Shown: positions 40,408 to 49,402 of the stretch, one piece after another
Layout of the letters: the number at the start of each line of letters is the position of its first letter
Numbering within the stretch: position 1 is the first letter of the stretch
Translations under genes and position numbers: made by a program
The notes under the pieces: model-generated
The model's input: only the letters and a program-made list of their open reading frames with translations
What the model was told of the DNA's origin: nothing
Databases searched by the model: none
Assembly: GCF_005080685.1 (NCBI RefSeq)
Contig: NZ_CP039371.1
Span: 6,138,001-6,202,000 of the forward strand
Origin: Pseudomonas putida
GTDB taxonomy: Bacteria > Pseudomonadota > Gammaproteobacteria > Pseudomonadales > Pseudomonadaceae
Length of the DNA stretch: 64,000 nucleotides
Direction: 5' to 3'

Positions 40408-41130
40408 TCAATCCACCTTCTCGAACTTCAAATCCCACACCCCATGCCCCAAGCGCTCGCCACGGCGTTCGAACTTGGTGATCGGACGCTCTTCCGGGCG
40501 CGGCACATAGGCACCGTCCGCAGCACGGTTGCGATAGCCAGGCGCTGCGCTCATCACTTCCAGCATGTACTCGGCATAGGGCTCCCAGTCGGTCGCCATG
40601 TGGAACACGCCACCGGGCTTGAGCTTGCGTCGTACCAGCTCGGCGAACTCCAGCTGCACGATGCGGCGCTTGTGGTGGCGCGCCTTGTGCCAAGGGTCCG
40701 GGAAGAACAGCATCAGCCGGTCGAGGCTGTTATCGGCCACGCAACGGTTGAGCACTTCGATGGCATCGCAGTCATACACTCGCAGGTTATTCAGGCCCTG
40801 GGTCAGCACGCCGTTGAGCAGCGCGCCCACACCCGGACGGTGCACTTCGACACCGATGAAGTCCTGTTCCGGGGCGGCAGCGGCCATCTCCAGCAGGGAG
40901 TGGCCCATGCCAAAGCCGATCTCCAGCGTGCGCGGCGCCGAGCGGCCGAATACCTGGTCATAGTCGACCGGGCTGTCGGTCAGCGGCAGGATGAACAGCG
41001 GCCCACCCTGCTCCAGGCCACGTTGCTGGCCTTCGGTCATGCGCCCTGCACGCATCACGAAGCTCTTGATGCGGCGGTGGTGGCGCTGGTCGCCGTCGGC
41101 GGGGATCGGCGTATCTTGCGAGTCAGTCAT
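40408..41130 (-). CDS. trmB: tRNA (guanine-N7-)-methyltransferase
   Basis: 240 aa. SAM-binding [26 protein letters not shown], and the catalytic [20 protein letters not shown], with [18 protein letters not shown] at the C-terminus. It methylates G46 in the variable loop of tRNAs. 9 nt downstream of thiG on the same strand. Confidence 0.96.
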   Translation of the reverse strand: MTDSQDTPIPADGDQRHHRRIKSFVMRAGRMTEGQQRGLEQGGPLFILPLTDSPVDYDQVFGRSAPRTLEIGFGMGHSLLEMAAAAPEQDFIGVEVHRPGVGALLNGVLTQGLNNLRVYDCDAIEVLNRCVADNSLDRLMLFFPDPWHKARHHKRRIVQLEFAELVRRKLKPGGVFHMATDWEPYAEYMLEVMSAAPGYRNRAADGAYVPRPEERPITKFERRGERLGHGVWDLKFEKVD

Positions 41131-41139
41131 CGGGGGCTC

Positions 41140-41934
41140 TTACTTGATCAGACCATCCAGCGGCGAAGAGGCGCTGGCGTAGAGTTTTTTCGGCATCCGG
41201 CCGGCGAGGTAGGCCATGCGGCCAGCGACAATGGCATGCTTCATGGCTTCGGCCATCAGCACCGGCTGCTGGGCATGGGCAATGGCCGAGTTCATCAGCA
41301 CGGCCTCGCAGCCCATTTCCATGGCGATCGTGGCGTCGGAGGCGGTACCGACACCGGCGTCGACCAGTACCGGCACCTTGGACTCCTCGAGGATGATCTG
41401 CAGGTTGTAGGGGTTGCAGATACCCAGGCCAGTGCCGATCAGGCCAGCCAGCGGCATCACCGCGATACAGCCGGCTTCGGCGAGCTGGCGAGCGATGATC
41501 GGGTCGTCGCTGGTGTAGACCATCACGTCGAAACCGTCCTTTACCAGCACTTCGGCGGCCTTGAGGGTTTCGATCACGTTAGGGAACAAGGTTTTCTGGT
41601 CGGCCAGGACTTCCAGCTTGACCAGATTGTGGCCATCGAGCAGCTCACGGGCCAGACGGCAGGTGCGCACGGCCTCGACCGCGTCGTAGCAGCCGGCGGT
41701 GTTGGGCAGGATGGTGTAGCGGTCCGGCGGCAGCACGTCGAGCAGGTTCGGCTCGCCCGGATTCTGGCCGATATTGGTGCGACGCACGGCAACGGTGACG
41801 ATTTCGGCACCCGAGGCCTCGATGGCCTGGCGGGTTTCTTCCATGTCACGGTATTTACCGGTGCCTACCAGCAGGCGCGACTGGAAAGTACGCCCGGCCA
41901 GGGTGAAGGGCTTGTCGCTACGAACGTTGCTCAT
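41140..41934 (-). CDS. thiG: Thiazole synthase
   Basis: 264 aa from the ATG at 41934 ([20 protein letters not shown]); 19 further codons are open upstream but unlike the family. The (beta/alpha)8 barrel has [21 protein letters not shown], the imine-forming Lys in LVKLEVLAD, and the phosphate-binding [13 protein letters not shown]. It makes the thiazole of thiamin from DXP, ThiS thiocarboxylate and a glycine imine. Operon thiS-thiG-trmB. Confidence 0.97.
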   Translation of the reverse strand: MSNVRSDKPFTLAGRTFQSRLLVGTGKYRDMEETRQAIEASGAEIVTVAVRRTNIGQNPGEPNLLDVLPPDRYTILPNTAGCYDAVEAVRTCRLARELLDGHNLVKLEVLADQKTLFPNVIETLKAAEVLVKDGFDVMVYTSDDPIIARQLAEAGCIAVMPLAGLIGTGLGICNPYNLQIILEESKVPVLVDAGVGTASDATIAMEMGCEAVLMNSAIAHAQQPVLMAEAMKHAIVAGRMAYLAGRMPKKLYASASSPLDGLIK

Positions 41935-41987
41935 CGTTGTTCCTCGGGAAAAGGTTACGGGACTTGCGGGTGAATCGCCGGGCGGGT

Positions 41988-42188
41988 TCAACCGCCACCG
42001 ATGGCGTGGACCACTTCGACCTGGTCGCCCTCGCTCAGCAAGGTGCTGTCGTGCTGGCTGCGCGGCACGATATCCAGGTTCAGTTCCACCGCCACGCGGC
42101 GTCCGGCCAGCTCCAGCCGGGCCAGCAGGGCCGCGACGCTTTCGCCAGCAGGCAATTCGTAAGGTTCACCGTTCAGTTGAATGCGCAT
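41988..42188 (-). CDS. thiS: Sulfur carrier protein ThiS
   Basis: 66 aa from the ATG at 42188 ([19 protein letters not shown]). Ubiquitin-like fold ending in Gly-Gly-Gly (VVHAIGGG), the C-terminus that is adenylated and thiocarboxylated. Supplies sulfur to ThiG, 53 nt downstream. No ThiF is in the window. Confidence 0.96.
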   Translation of the reverse strand: MRIQLNGEPYELPAGESVAALLARLELAGRRVAVELNLDIVPRSQHDSTLLSEGDQVEVVHAIGGG

Positions 42189-42290
42189 GCGCACGGCCAC
42201 CATTGTGCTTTGGGGCACGCATTCTAGCCCCGATCAACCTCCGAACCCAAGGGCGCCGGGCACCATTAGTCGCGATTGTGGACCGCCTGG

Positions 42291-42662
42291 TCAGCCCAGG
42301 CGCCAGGCTGCCAGGCCCAGGCACAGCCAGCCGGCGAGAAAGCACAGGCCACCGATCGGGGTGATGATGCCGAGCTTGCCCAGTCCGGTGAGGGTCAACA
42401 GGTACAGGCTGCCGGAAAACAGCACGATACCCACGGCGAACAGCCCGCCCGACCAGGCCACCAGGCGTCCGGGCAGGTGTACCGAGAGCACCGCGACCGC
42501 GAGGATCGCCAGGGCATGCACCAGTTGGTAGGTTACACCGGTATGAAAGATCGCCAGGTAGTCGGCGCTGAGCCGGTTCTTCAGGCCATGGGCGGCGAAT
42601 GCGCCGAGCGCGACACCGGTGAAGCCGAAAAACGCGGCAAGCATCAGGAAGCTGCGAAGCAT
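42291..42662 (-). CDS. DUF423 membrane protein (YgdD-like)
   Basis: 123 aa from the ATG at 42662, with AAGGAG 7 nt upstream; longer frames upstream overlap mtgA and are rejected. Four hydrophobic segments; typical GVALGAFAAHGLK (residues ~16-28) and GGLCFLAGWLCLGLAAW at the C-terminus. Function unknown. Divergent from mtgA. Confidence 0.92.
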   Translation of the reverse strand: MLRSFLMLAAFFGFTGVALGAFAAHGLKNRLSADYLAIFHTGVTYQLVHALAILAVAVLSVHLPGRLVAWSGGLFAVGIVLFSGSLYLLTLTGLGKLGIITPIGGLCFLAGWLCLGLAAWRLG

Positions 42663-42687
42663 GGGACGACTCCTTGGAACGGGTCTG

Positions 42688-42693
42688 TATAAT
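42688..42693 (+). promoter_or_regulatory. Probable -10 box of mtgA
   Basis: TATAAT 33 nt before the mtgA ATG. No good -35 is found at 16-18 nt upstream, so an activator or an upstream element may be needed. Confidence 0.5.
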
Positions 42694-42726
42694 GGCCCCT
42701 TCCACCGGTCCGGCCAAGCCATCGCC

Positions 42727-43437
42727 ATGCTGTCATCCCTTTTTCGCCGATTCGTCCGTGCCCTGCTCTGGTTCGCCGCCGCGAGCATCGTGCTGGTCCT
42801 GGTGTTTCGCTGGGTACCGCCGCCGGGTACGGCATTGATGGTCGAGCGCAAGGTCCAGTCGTGGGTCAGCGGTGAGCCGATCGACCTGCAGCGCGACTGG
42901 GAGCCCTGGGAGAACATCTCCGATGAGCTCAAGGTGGCGGTCATCGCCGGCGAGGACCAGAAGTTCGCCAGCCACTGGGGCTTCGACATCCCGGCCATCC
43001 AGGCGGCATTGGCCTACAACGAGCGCGGTGGCGGTATCCGCGGCGCGAGCACGCTGACCCAGCAGGTGGCCAAGAACCTGTTCCTGTGGTCGGGCCGCAG
43101 CTGGCTGCGCAAGGGGCTGGAGGCGTGGTTCACCGCCTTGATCGAGTTGTTCTGGTCGAAGGAGCGGATTCTCGAGGTGTACCTCAACAGCGCCGAATGG
43201 GGTAAAGGCGTGTTTGGTGCCCAAGCCGCCGCCCGCTACCACTTCGGCATCGATGCCAGCCGCCTGAGCCGCCAGCAGGCCGCGCAACTGGCCGCGGTGC
43301 TGCCCAGTCCGATCAAGTGGAGCGCCAGCCGGCCGAGTGCCTATGTGGCCAGCCGTGCCAGCTGGATTCGCCGGCAGATGAGCCAGTTGGGTGGGCCGAG
43401 CTACCTGATGCAGCTGGACGCTTCGCGACAGCCTTGA
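42727..43437 (+). CDS. mtgA: Monofunctional peptidoglycan glycosyltransferase
   Basis: 236 aa from the ATG at 42727 (MLSSLFRRFVRALLWF). One membrane helix then the GT51 domain: AGEDQKFASHWGFD (catalytic Glu), GASTLTQQVAKNLFLW, and ILEVYLNSAEWGKGVFGAQAAARYHF (split by a turn). It polymerises lipid II without transpeptidation. Convergent with rpoH. Confidence 0.95.
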   Translation: MLSSLFRRFVRALLWFAAASIVLVLVFRWVPPPGTALMVERKVQSWVSGEPIDLQRDWEPWENISDELKVAVIAGEDQKFASHWGFDIPAIQAALAYNERGGGIRGASTLTQQVAKNLFLWSGRSWLRKGLEAWFTALIELFWSKERILEVYLNSAEWGKGVFGAQAAARYHFGIDASRLSRQQAAQLAAVLPSPIKWSASRPSAYVASRASWIRRQMSQLGGPSYLMQLDASRQP

Positions 43438-43506
43438 GGGCGAGTGCGGCGTACGCTTGAGCGTTTTAGCGCCGTATATATCGGGCGCCGCCCTCACGGC
43501 GAGCAT

Positions 43507-43544
43507 AAAAAAACCGCTGCCCCGTCTCCGGGCCAGCGGCTTTT
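43507..43544. terminator. rpoH / mtgA terminator
   Basis: CCGCTG (43514-43519) and CAGCGG (43534-43539) with further imperfect pairing; T7 follows on the minus strand and TTTT on the plus strand. Confidence 0.82.
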
Positions 43545-43562
43545 CAATCCAGCCAGGCTAGA

Positions 43563-44417
43563 TCACACGGCGATCAATGCCTTGACCTTGTTCATCGCGT
43601 TCTTTTCCAGCTGGCGAATACGCTCGGCCGACACACTGTACTTGTCCGCCAGCTCGTGCAACGTGGCCTTTTCCTCGGCCAGCCAACGCTGGTAGAGGAT
43701 GTCGCGGCTGCGCTCGTCCAGGCCCTGCAGAGCTTCGTGCAGGTTGCTGGTGGAGTTGTCGCTCCAGTCAGCATCCTCCAACTGCGTAGCCGGATCGTAA
43801 CGGTGGTCTTCGAGGTAGTACGCCGGCGACTGGAAGGCGCTGTCGTCGTCCGCCTCGGCGGCCGGGTCGAAGGCCATGTCCTGGCCGCTCAGGCGACTTT
43901 CCATCTCGCGCACTTCGCGAGGCTCGACGCCGAGGCTTTCCGCCACGCGATGGACTTCGTCGTTGTTCAGCCAGGCCAGACGCTTCTTCTGGCTGCGCAG
44001 GTTGAAGAACAGCTTGCGCTGGGCCTTGGTGGTGGCCACCTTGACGATACGCCAGTTGCGCAGGATGAATTCGTGGATTTCCGCCTTGATCCAGTGCACG
44101 GCGAACGACACCAGGCGCACGCCCATTTCTGGGTTGAAGCGCTTGACGGCCTTCATCAGGCCAACGTTGCCTTCCTGGATAAGGTCGGCTTGTGCCAGAC
44201 CATAACCGGCATAGCTACGTGCGATATGCACGACGAAACGCAGGTGGGCCATTACCATTTGCCGAGCGGCCTCAAGATCCTGCTCGAAATAGAGACGCTC
44301 GGCCAGTTCACGCTCCTGCTCGACCGTCAGCAGCGGGATGCTGTTGACCGTGTGCACGTAGGCTTCCAGGTTCGCACCAGGGACCAGGGCATAGGCAGGT
44401 TGCAACGAAGTGGTCAT
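43563..44417 (-). CDS. rpoH: RNA polymerase heat-shock sigma factor (sigma32)
   Basis: 284 aa. Regions 2 and 4 are intact: [17 protein letters not shown] and [19 protein letters not shown] for region 2, and [17 protein letters not shown] for the region 4 HTH. The [14 protein letters not shown] segment is the RpoH box (region C) used for DnaK/FtsH control. The ATG follows GGAGG at 7 nt. Downstream of ftsX as in other gammaproteobacteria, with its own promoter region. Confidence 0.97.
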   Translation of the reverse strand: MTTSLQPAYALVPGANLEAYVHTVNSIPLLTVEQERELAERLYFEQDLEAARQMVMAHLRFVVHIARSYAGYGLAQADLIQEGNVGLMKAVKRFNPEMGVRLVSFAVHWIKAEIHEFILRNWRIVKVATTKAQRKLFFNLRSQKKRLAWLNNDEVHRVAESLGVEPREVREMESRLSGQDMAFDPAAEADDDSAFQSPAYYLEDHRYDPATQLEDADWSDNSTSNLHEALQGLDERSRDILYQRWLAEEKATLHELADKYSVSAERIRQLEKNAMNKVKALIAV

Positions 44418-44465
44418 TCAAGAACCTCCGACTCACTAGACTCGTGCCTTGTGGGCACTGCCAAC

Positions 44466-44492
44466 ATTGACCGGAATCCACTGTACAAGTTC
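44466..44492 (-). promoter_or_regulatory. Candidate sigmaE/AlgU promoter of rpoH
   Basis: On the minus strand GAACTT (44492-44487), a 16-nt spacer and TCAAT (44470-44466). GAACTT is the exact AlgU/sigmaE -35; the -10 keeps TC of TCTGA only. It sits about 50 nt upstream of the start, and rpoH has a sigmaE promoter in E. coli. Confidence 0.5.
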
Positions 44493-44538
44493 CGGTGGCG
44501 TCACATGATGAAAAAAAGTCAATGCTGGCACAGAAAAA

Positions 44539-45567
44539 CTATCGAGGCGCCAATTCGTTCAGGTGACGGGCGACCGCGATCCATGCACCGATATACCCTA
44601 ACAAGACCGCTCCGATCAAGAGAGAAAGACCATCGGAGGCCGGCACCCCGCCCAGGGCGAAGTCACTGTTATATAGCCCCGAAAGCCCTACCACCGCCTC
44701 GTTCAGCCAGTTCAGGCCGAAGGCCAGGATACCCCAGGCCAACACGCCCGCGCCCAGGCCGTACAAGGCCCCCATGTACAGGAAAGGCCGGCGTACGTAG
44801 CTGTCGGTGCCGCCGACCAGCTTGATCACTTCGATCTCGGTGCGGCGGTTCTCGATATGTAGACGAATTGTGTTACCGATTACTAACAGCAGCGCCGAAA
44901 TCAGCATCACTGCCAGGCCGAAGACGAAGCGGTCACCCAATTTCAGGATGGCAGCCAGTCGCTCGACCCAGACCAGGTCCAGTTGCGCCACCTCGACCCG
45001 CGGCAATTCGGCCAGGCGCTGACGCAAGGCCTCCAGTGCCGGTTTGTCGACCTCGGTCGGGGTGACCACCACCACGCCAGGCAACGGATTGTCGGGCAGT
45101 TCGCGCAGGGCTTCGCCCAGGCCCGACTGCTGCTGGAACTCGTCCAGCGCCTGCTCGCGGCTGACATACTGGGCATCGGACACACCCGGCATGCCCTTTA
45201 TCTCGTCACGCAGCGCCTCGCCTTCGCGGCTGCCCGCATCGAGCTTGAGGTACAACGAGATCTGCGCCGCCCGCTGCCAGGAGCCGCCAAGCTTCTCGAC
45301 GTTTTTCAACAACAGCGAAAGGCCCATCGGCATGCTCAGGGCAACCGCCATCACCAGGCAGGTGAAGAAGCTGCCGATCGGCTGCTTGGCCAAGCGACGC
45401 AGGCTGTCGGCCAGGCTGGCGCGGTGGCTTTCCAGCCAGGCGTGCAGCAGGGTACGAAAATCCGGGCCGTCATCGTCATGATCGCCGCGTTTTTTCTTCC
45501 TCGGTTGCGGGTCCGCAGGCTTTGGCGCGACGCGCTCGGATACCTTGGGTGTACGTGTAGTGCTCAT
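44539..45567 (-). CDS. ftsX: Cell division protein FtsX
   Basis: 342 aa. A long basic cytoplasmic N-terminus (KKKRGDHDDD region), the first membrane helix (SFFTCLVMAVALSMPMGLSLLL), a ~110-residue periplasmic loop, then three helices, the FtsX/MacB topology. With FtsE it controls amidase activation through EnvC-type partners at the septum. ATGA overlap with ftsE. Confidence 0.96.
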   Translation of the reverse strand: MSTTRTPKVSERVAPKPADPQPRKKKRGDHDDDGPDFRTLLHAWLESHRASLADSLRRLAKQPIGSFFTCLVMAVALSMPMGLSLLLKNVEKLGGSWQRAAQISLYLKLDAGSREGEALRDEIKGMPGVSDAQYVSREQALDEFQQQSGLGEALRELPDNPLPGVVVVTPTEVDKPALEALRQRLAELPRVEVAQLDLVWVERLAAILKLGDRFVFGLAVMLISALLLVIGNTIRLHIENRRTEIEVIKLVGGTDSYVRRPFLYMGALYGLGAGVLAWGILAFGLNWLNEAVVGLSGLYNSDFALGGVPASDGLSLLIGAVLLGYIGAWIAVARHLNELAPR

Positions 45568-46235
45568 TGCCCGGCCTCCCCATCGCCGATCAGACGGCCG
45601 CGCTGCAGGGTCAGCATGCGGTGACGCATGCGCGCAATCAGTGCCAGGTCGTGGCTGGCGATCAGAACCGTGGTGCCGAGGCGGTTGATGTCCTCGAACA
45701 CGCCCATGATTTCCGCCGCCAGGCGCGGGTCGAGGTTGCCGGTCGGTTCGTCGGCCAGCAGCAAGGCCGGCTGGTGGACGATGGCGCGGGCGATGCCGAC
45801 CCGCTGCTGCTGGCCGGTGGACAGGTCGGCGGGGAACAGCTCGCCCTTGTCGGCCAGCGACACGCGCTCCAGCGCCGAGTCCACGCGCTTGGTGATCTCG
45901 GCCTTGGACAGCCCGAGAATCTGCAGCGGCAGGGCGATGTTGTTGAACACCGTGCGGTCGAACAGCAGTTGGTGATTCTGGAACACCACGCCGATCTGCC
46001 GGCGCAGGAACGGGATCTGCGCATTGCTGATCTGGCCCAGGTCCTGCCCGGCCAGCATCAGCTTGCCGCTGGTCGGTCGCTCCATGGCCAGCAGCAGGCG
46101 CAGCAAGGTGCTCTTGCCGGCGCCCGAATGCCCGGTGACGAACAGGAATTCGCCCCGACGCGCCCGGAAACTCAGCTCATGCAAGCCGACATGGCCGTTG
46201 GGGTAGCGCTTGGCAACCTGTTCGAATCGGATCAT
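45564..46235 (-). CDS. ftsE: Cell division ATP-binding protein FtsE
   Basis: 223 aa ABC ATPase. Walker A VTGHSGAGKSTLLRL (~34-48), signature DLSTGQQQRVGIARA, Walker B ALLLADEPTGNLD and H-loop IASHDLAL. Works with FtsX as a mechanotransducer at the division ring. Overlaps ftsY and ftsX by 4 nt each. Confidence 0.97.
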   Translation of the reverse strand: MIRFEQVAKRYPNGHVGLHELSFRARRGEFLFVTGHSGAGKSTLLRLLLAMERPTSGKLMLAGQDLGQISNAQIPFLRRQIGVVFQNHQLLFDRTVFNNIALPLQILGLSKAEITKRVDSALERVSLADKGELFPADLSTGQQQRVGIARAIVHQPALLLADEPTGNLDPRLAAEIMGVFEDINRLGTTVLIASHDLALIARMRHRMLTLQRGRLIGDGEAGQ

Positions 46236-47815
46236 GGGTGCTCCCGCTCGGCAAACAGGGCTTTGACGAAAGGCTCGGCCTCGAACGTGCGCAGGTCGTC
46301 GATACCCTCGCCTACGCCGATGAAGCGGATCGGCAGCTTGAACTGCTTGGCCAGGGCGAAGATCACCCCGCCCTTGGCGGTGCCGTCCAGCTTGGTCAGG
46401 GCCAGGCCGGTCAGTTCGACGCTCTGGTTGAAGTACTTGGCCTGGCTGATGGCGTTCTGCCCGGTGCCGGCATCGAGCACCAGCAGCACCTCGTGCGGCG
46501 CTTCGGCGTCGAGCTTGCCGATGACCCGGCGCACCTTCTTGAGCTCTTCCATCAGGTTGTCCTTGGTGTGCAGGCGACCGGCGGTATCAGCGATCAGCAC
46601 ATCGATACCCCGGGCCTTGGCGGCCTGGACGGCGTCGAAGATCACCGAGGCGGAGTCGGCACCGGTGTGCTGGGCGATCACCGGGATCTTGTTGCGCTCA
46701 CCCCAGACCTGCAACTGCTCGACCGCGGCAGCACGGAAGGTGTCGCCGGCGGCGAGCATGACCTTCTTGCCTTCCAGCTGCAGCTTCTTGGCCAGCTTGC
46801 CGATGGTGGTGGTCTTGCCGGCGCCGTTCACGCCGACCACGAGGATCACGTAGGGCTTGTTCTGCGCCTCGACCTTCAGCGGCTGCTCGACCGGGCGCAG
46901 CAGCGCGGCCAGTTCGTCCTGCAGCGACTGATACAGTGCGTCGGCATCGGCCAGTTGCTTGCGGGCAACCTTCTGGGTCAGGTTCTGGACGATCGCCGAA
47001 GTGGCCTCGACACCCACGTCGGCGGTCAGCAGGCGGGTCTCGATCTCGTCGAGCAGGTCGTCGTCGATGACCTTCTTGCCCAGGAACAGGCTCGCCATGC
47101 CCTCGCCGATGCTGGCGCTGGTCTTCGACAGGCCCTGCTTGAGGCGGGCAAAGAAGCCCAGCTTGGACTGCTCGGCGCTGGCCGGGGCAGCCACGACCGG
47201 CGCTGCCGGCTCGGGCGCGGGGCGCTCGGGGATGGCAGGCGGGGCCTTGGGTTCAAGGTCGGGCACCAGGGCGACAGGCTCTTCGGCGACAGGCAGGACC
47301 AGGTTGCTGACGGGCGCCTCGACGGGCAGGGCTTGCGCAGGCTCCGCGGGCTCTGCGGCGACGGCTACCGGCGCAGGGGGTTGTGGCGCTGCTGCGGCGG
47401 GCGACGCACTCGCCGGCAAGCCGGCGCCTACAGGGGCCGGGGCAGGCTGCGAAGGCTGCGCGGGCGCCGGCGCTGTAGCGGCTGCAGGGACCACCGGCGC
47501 GGGCGCCAGGGCAGGCGCTGGAGGCTGCGCGGGCTCAGGCGCTGCAGAAGTACCCGGAGCCTCGGGAGCGGCCTGGCCCTCAGGGTCGGGCAGGGTCACC
47601 GACACCGGGGCAGCAGGCACCTCGGCCACGGGCTCAGCTGGGGCTGGCGCAGGTTGGGGCTCGACCTGCGGCGCTACCGGCTCGGCAGGCTGCGCTTCAG
47701 GGGCTTGTGGCTGTTCGGCGACAGGTTGCTGCGGCTTCTTGCGAAACCAGCTGAACAGGCCTTTTTTCTCGCCAGCCTCGGCCGGCGCTTTTTTGTCGTC
47801 GTTGGAACCAAACAT
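46232..47815 (-). CDS. ftsY: SRP receptor FtsY
   Basis: 527 aa. The first ~215 residues are an acidic/Ala-Pro-rich A domain; the NG GTPase follows with [35 protein letters not shown] and [10 protein letters not shown]. It docks ribosome-SRP complexes at the membrane. The A-domain codons at 47411-47432 match the REP core of 1101-1122 with one change, encoding GAGLPAS. First gene of ftsY-ftsE-ftsX. Confidence 0.97.
   Translation of the reverse strand: MFGSNDDKKAPAEAGEKKGLFSWFRKKPQQPVAEQPQAPEAQPAEPVAPQVEPQPAPAPAEPVAEVPAAPVSVTLPDPEGQAAPEAPGTSAAPEPAQPPAPALAPAPVVPAAATAPAPAQPSQPAPAPVGAGLPASASPAAAAPQPPAPVAVAAEPAEPAQALPVEAPVSNLVLPVAEEPVALVPDLEPKAPPAIPERPAPEPAAPVVAAPASAEQSKLGFFARLKQGLSKTSASIGEGMASLFLGKKVIDDDLLDEIETRLLTADVGVEATSAIVQNLTQKVARKQLADADALYQSLQDELAALLRPVEQPLKVEAQNKPYVILVVGVNGAGKTTTIGKLAKKLQLEGKKVMLAAGDTFRAAAVEQLQVWGERNKIPVIAQHTGADSASVIFDAVQAAKARGIDVLIADTAGRLHTKDNLMEELKKVRRVIGKLDAEAPHEVLLVLDAGTGQNAISQAKYFNQSVELTGLALTKLDGTAKGGVIFALAKQFKLPIRFIGVGEGIDDLRTFEAEPFVKALFAEREHP
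47411..47432. repeat. REP-like sequence inside the ftsY coding region
   Basis: 22 nt (core CGCCGGCAAGCCGGCGCCTA) identical to the 1101-1122 REP arm except for one base. It lies in frame in the variable A domain, where an inserted peptide would be tolerated. Confidence 0.75.
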
Positions 47816-48046
47816 GGAAGACGGCTATCTCAGGGTAGCGATGGGCCAGCATTGGCGCATCAGGAATTCTCTAAACGCAGAACAGACTATCTTGAATCCG
47901 GCTGGTTCATGCGCAACGTTTTGTCGTAGGGTCCTGTGGGCCAGAACGGCGACAGGCATGGTCGCCAGGCAACCGGATCAGTATCCTAGCACCTCCTGGC
48001 CCGCCGACGCTAAACCCAGCGGGCCGCCGAACAGGTCAAACACCGT

Positions 48047-49402
48047 ATGAATGCTCTAGCCCGCCGTGCCGCTGGCCTGCTGCTCAGCACGCTCTGCCTG
48101 CCACTGGCCGCCATCGCCGCCGATGCACAGCCGACCCACGAATTCATTCTCGACAACGGCCTCAAGGTGGTCGTGCGCGAGGACCACCGCGCTCCGGTGG
48201 TGGTCTCGCAGATCTGGTACAAGGTCGGCTCCAGCTACGAGACGCCCGGCCAGACCGGCCTCTCCCACGCCCTGGAACACATGATGTTCAAGGGCAGCGC
48301 CAAGATAGGCCCTGGCGAAGCCTCGCGCATCCTGCGCGACCTGGGCGCCGAGGAAAACGCCTTCACCAGCGACGACTACACCGCCTACTACCAGGTGCTG
48401 GCCCGCGACCGCCTGCCGGTAGCCCTGGAGCTTGAGGCCGACCGCCTGGCCAGCCTGCGCCTGCCGGCCGACGAATTCAGCCGCGAGATCGAAGTCATCA
48501 AGGAAGAGCGCCGCCTGCGCACCGACGACCAGCCGAGCGCCAAGGCCTTCGAGCTGTTCCGCGCCATGGCCTACCCGGCCAGCGGCTACCACACCCCGAC
48601 CATCGGCTGGATGGCCGACCTCGAACGCATGAAGGTCGAGGAGCTGCGCCACTGGTACGAATCCTGGTACGTGCCGAACAACGCCACCCTGGTAGTGGTC
48701 GGCGATGTCACCGCCGACGAGGTCAAGGGCCTGGCCCAGAAGTACTTCGGCGCCATCCCCAAGCGCGCCGTACCGCCGGCCAAGCTGCCATTGGAGCTGG
48801 CCGAGCCTGGTCATCGCCTGCTCACGCTGCATGTACGCACCCAGCTGCCCAGCCTGATCTACGGCTTCAACGTGCCGGGCCTGGCCACCGCCAAGGACCC
48901 CAACACCGTGCACGCCCTGCGCCTGATCTCGGCGCTGCTCGACGGCGGCTACAGCGCGCGCATGCCGGCACGCCTGGAGCGCGACCAGGAGTTGGTGGCC
49001 GGCGCTTCGTCGAGCTACAACGCCTTCACCCGCGGCGACAGCCTGTTCATGATCTCGGCAACGCCCAACGTGCAGAAGCAGAAGACCCTGGCCGACGTCG
49101 AAAAAGGCATCTGGCAACTGCTCGATGAACTCAAGACCACCCCACCCAGCAGCGAAGAACTCGAACGGGTCCGCGCCCAGGTGATCGCCGGCCTGGTCTA
49201 CGACCGCGACTCCATCAGCAGCCAGGCCACCACCATCGGCCAGCTGGAGACCGTCGGCCTGTCTTGGAAGCTGATCGACAGCGAGCTGGACGAACTCAAG
49301 CGTGTAACGCCGCAGGACATCCAGAACGCCGCGCGCACCTATTTCACCCGCGAACGCCTGAGCGTTGCCCATGTATTGCCCGAGGAGTCCGCTCATGAGT
49401 GA
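48047..49402 (+). CDS. M16 zinc peptidase, exported catalytic subunit
   Basis: 451 aa with a signal peptide (1-25, RRAAGLLLSTLCLPLAAIAA). The inverse zinc motif HALEH is at residues ~80-84 (GLSHALEHMMFKGS), with the distal Glu ligand in EVIKEERRLRT. M16 enzymes degrade oligopeptides inside a closed chamber. The next gene is the inactive partner (8-nt overlap), so the pair is probably a periplasmic heterodimer. Confidence 0.93.
   Translation: MNALARRAAGLLLSTLCLPLAAIAADAQPTHEFILDNGLKVVVREDHRAPVVVSQIWYKVGSSYETPGQTGLSHALEHMMFKGSAKIGPGEASRILRDLGAEENAFTSDDYTAYYQVLARDRLPVALELEADRLASLRLPADEFSREIEVIKEERRLRTDDQPSAKAFELFRAMAYPASGYHTPTIGWMADLERMKVEELRHWYESWYVPNNATLVVVGDVTADEVKGLAQKYFGAIPKRAVPPAKLPLELAEPGHRLLTLHVRTQLPSLIYGFNVPGLATAKDPNTVHALRLISALLDGGYSARMPARLERDQELVAGASSSYNAFTRGDSLFMISATPNVQKQKTLADVEKGIWQLLDELKTTPPSSEELERVRAQVIAGLVYDRDSISSQATTIGQLETVGLSWKLIDSELDELKRVTPQDIQNAARTYFTRERLSVAHVLPEESAHE

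Noticed and set aside
46238..47929. 563-codon open frame antisense to ftsY
   Set aside because: Low-complexity Gly/Arg-rich product of the antisense Ala/Pro codons of the FtsY A domain.
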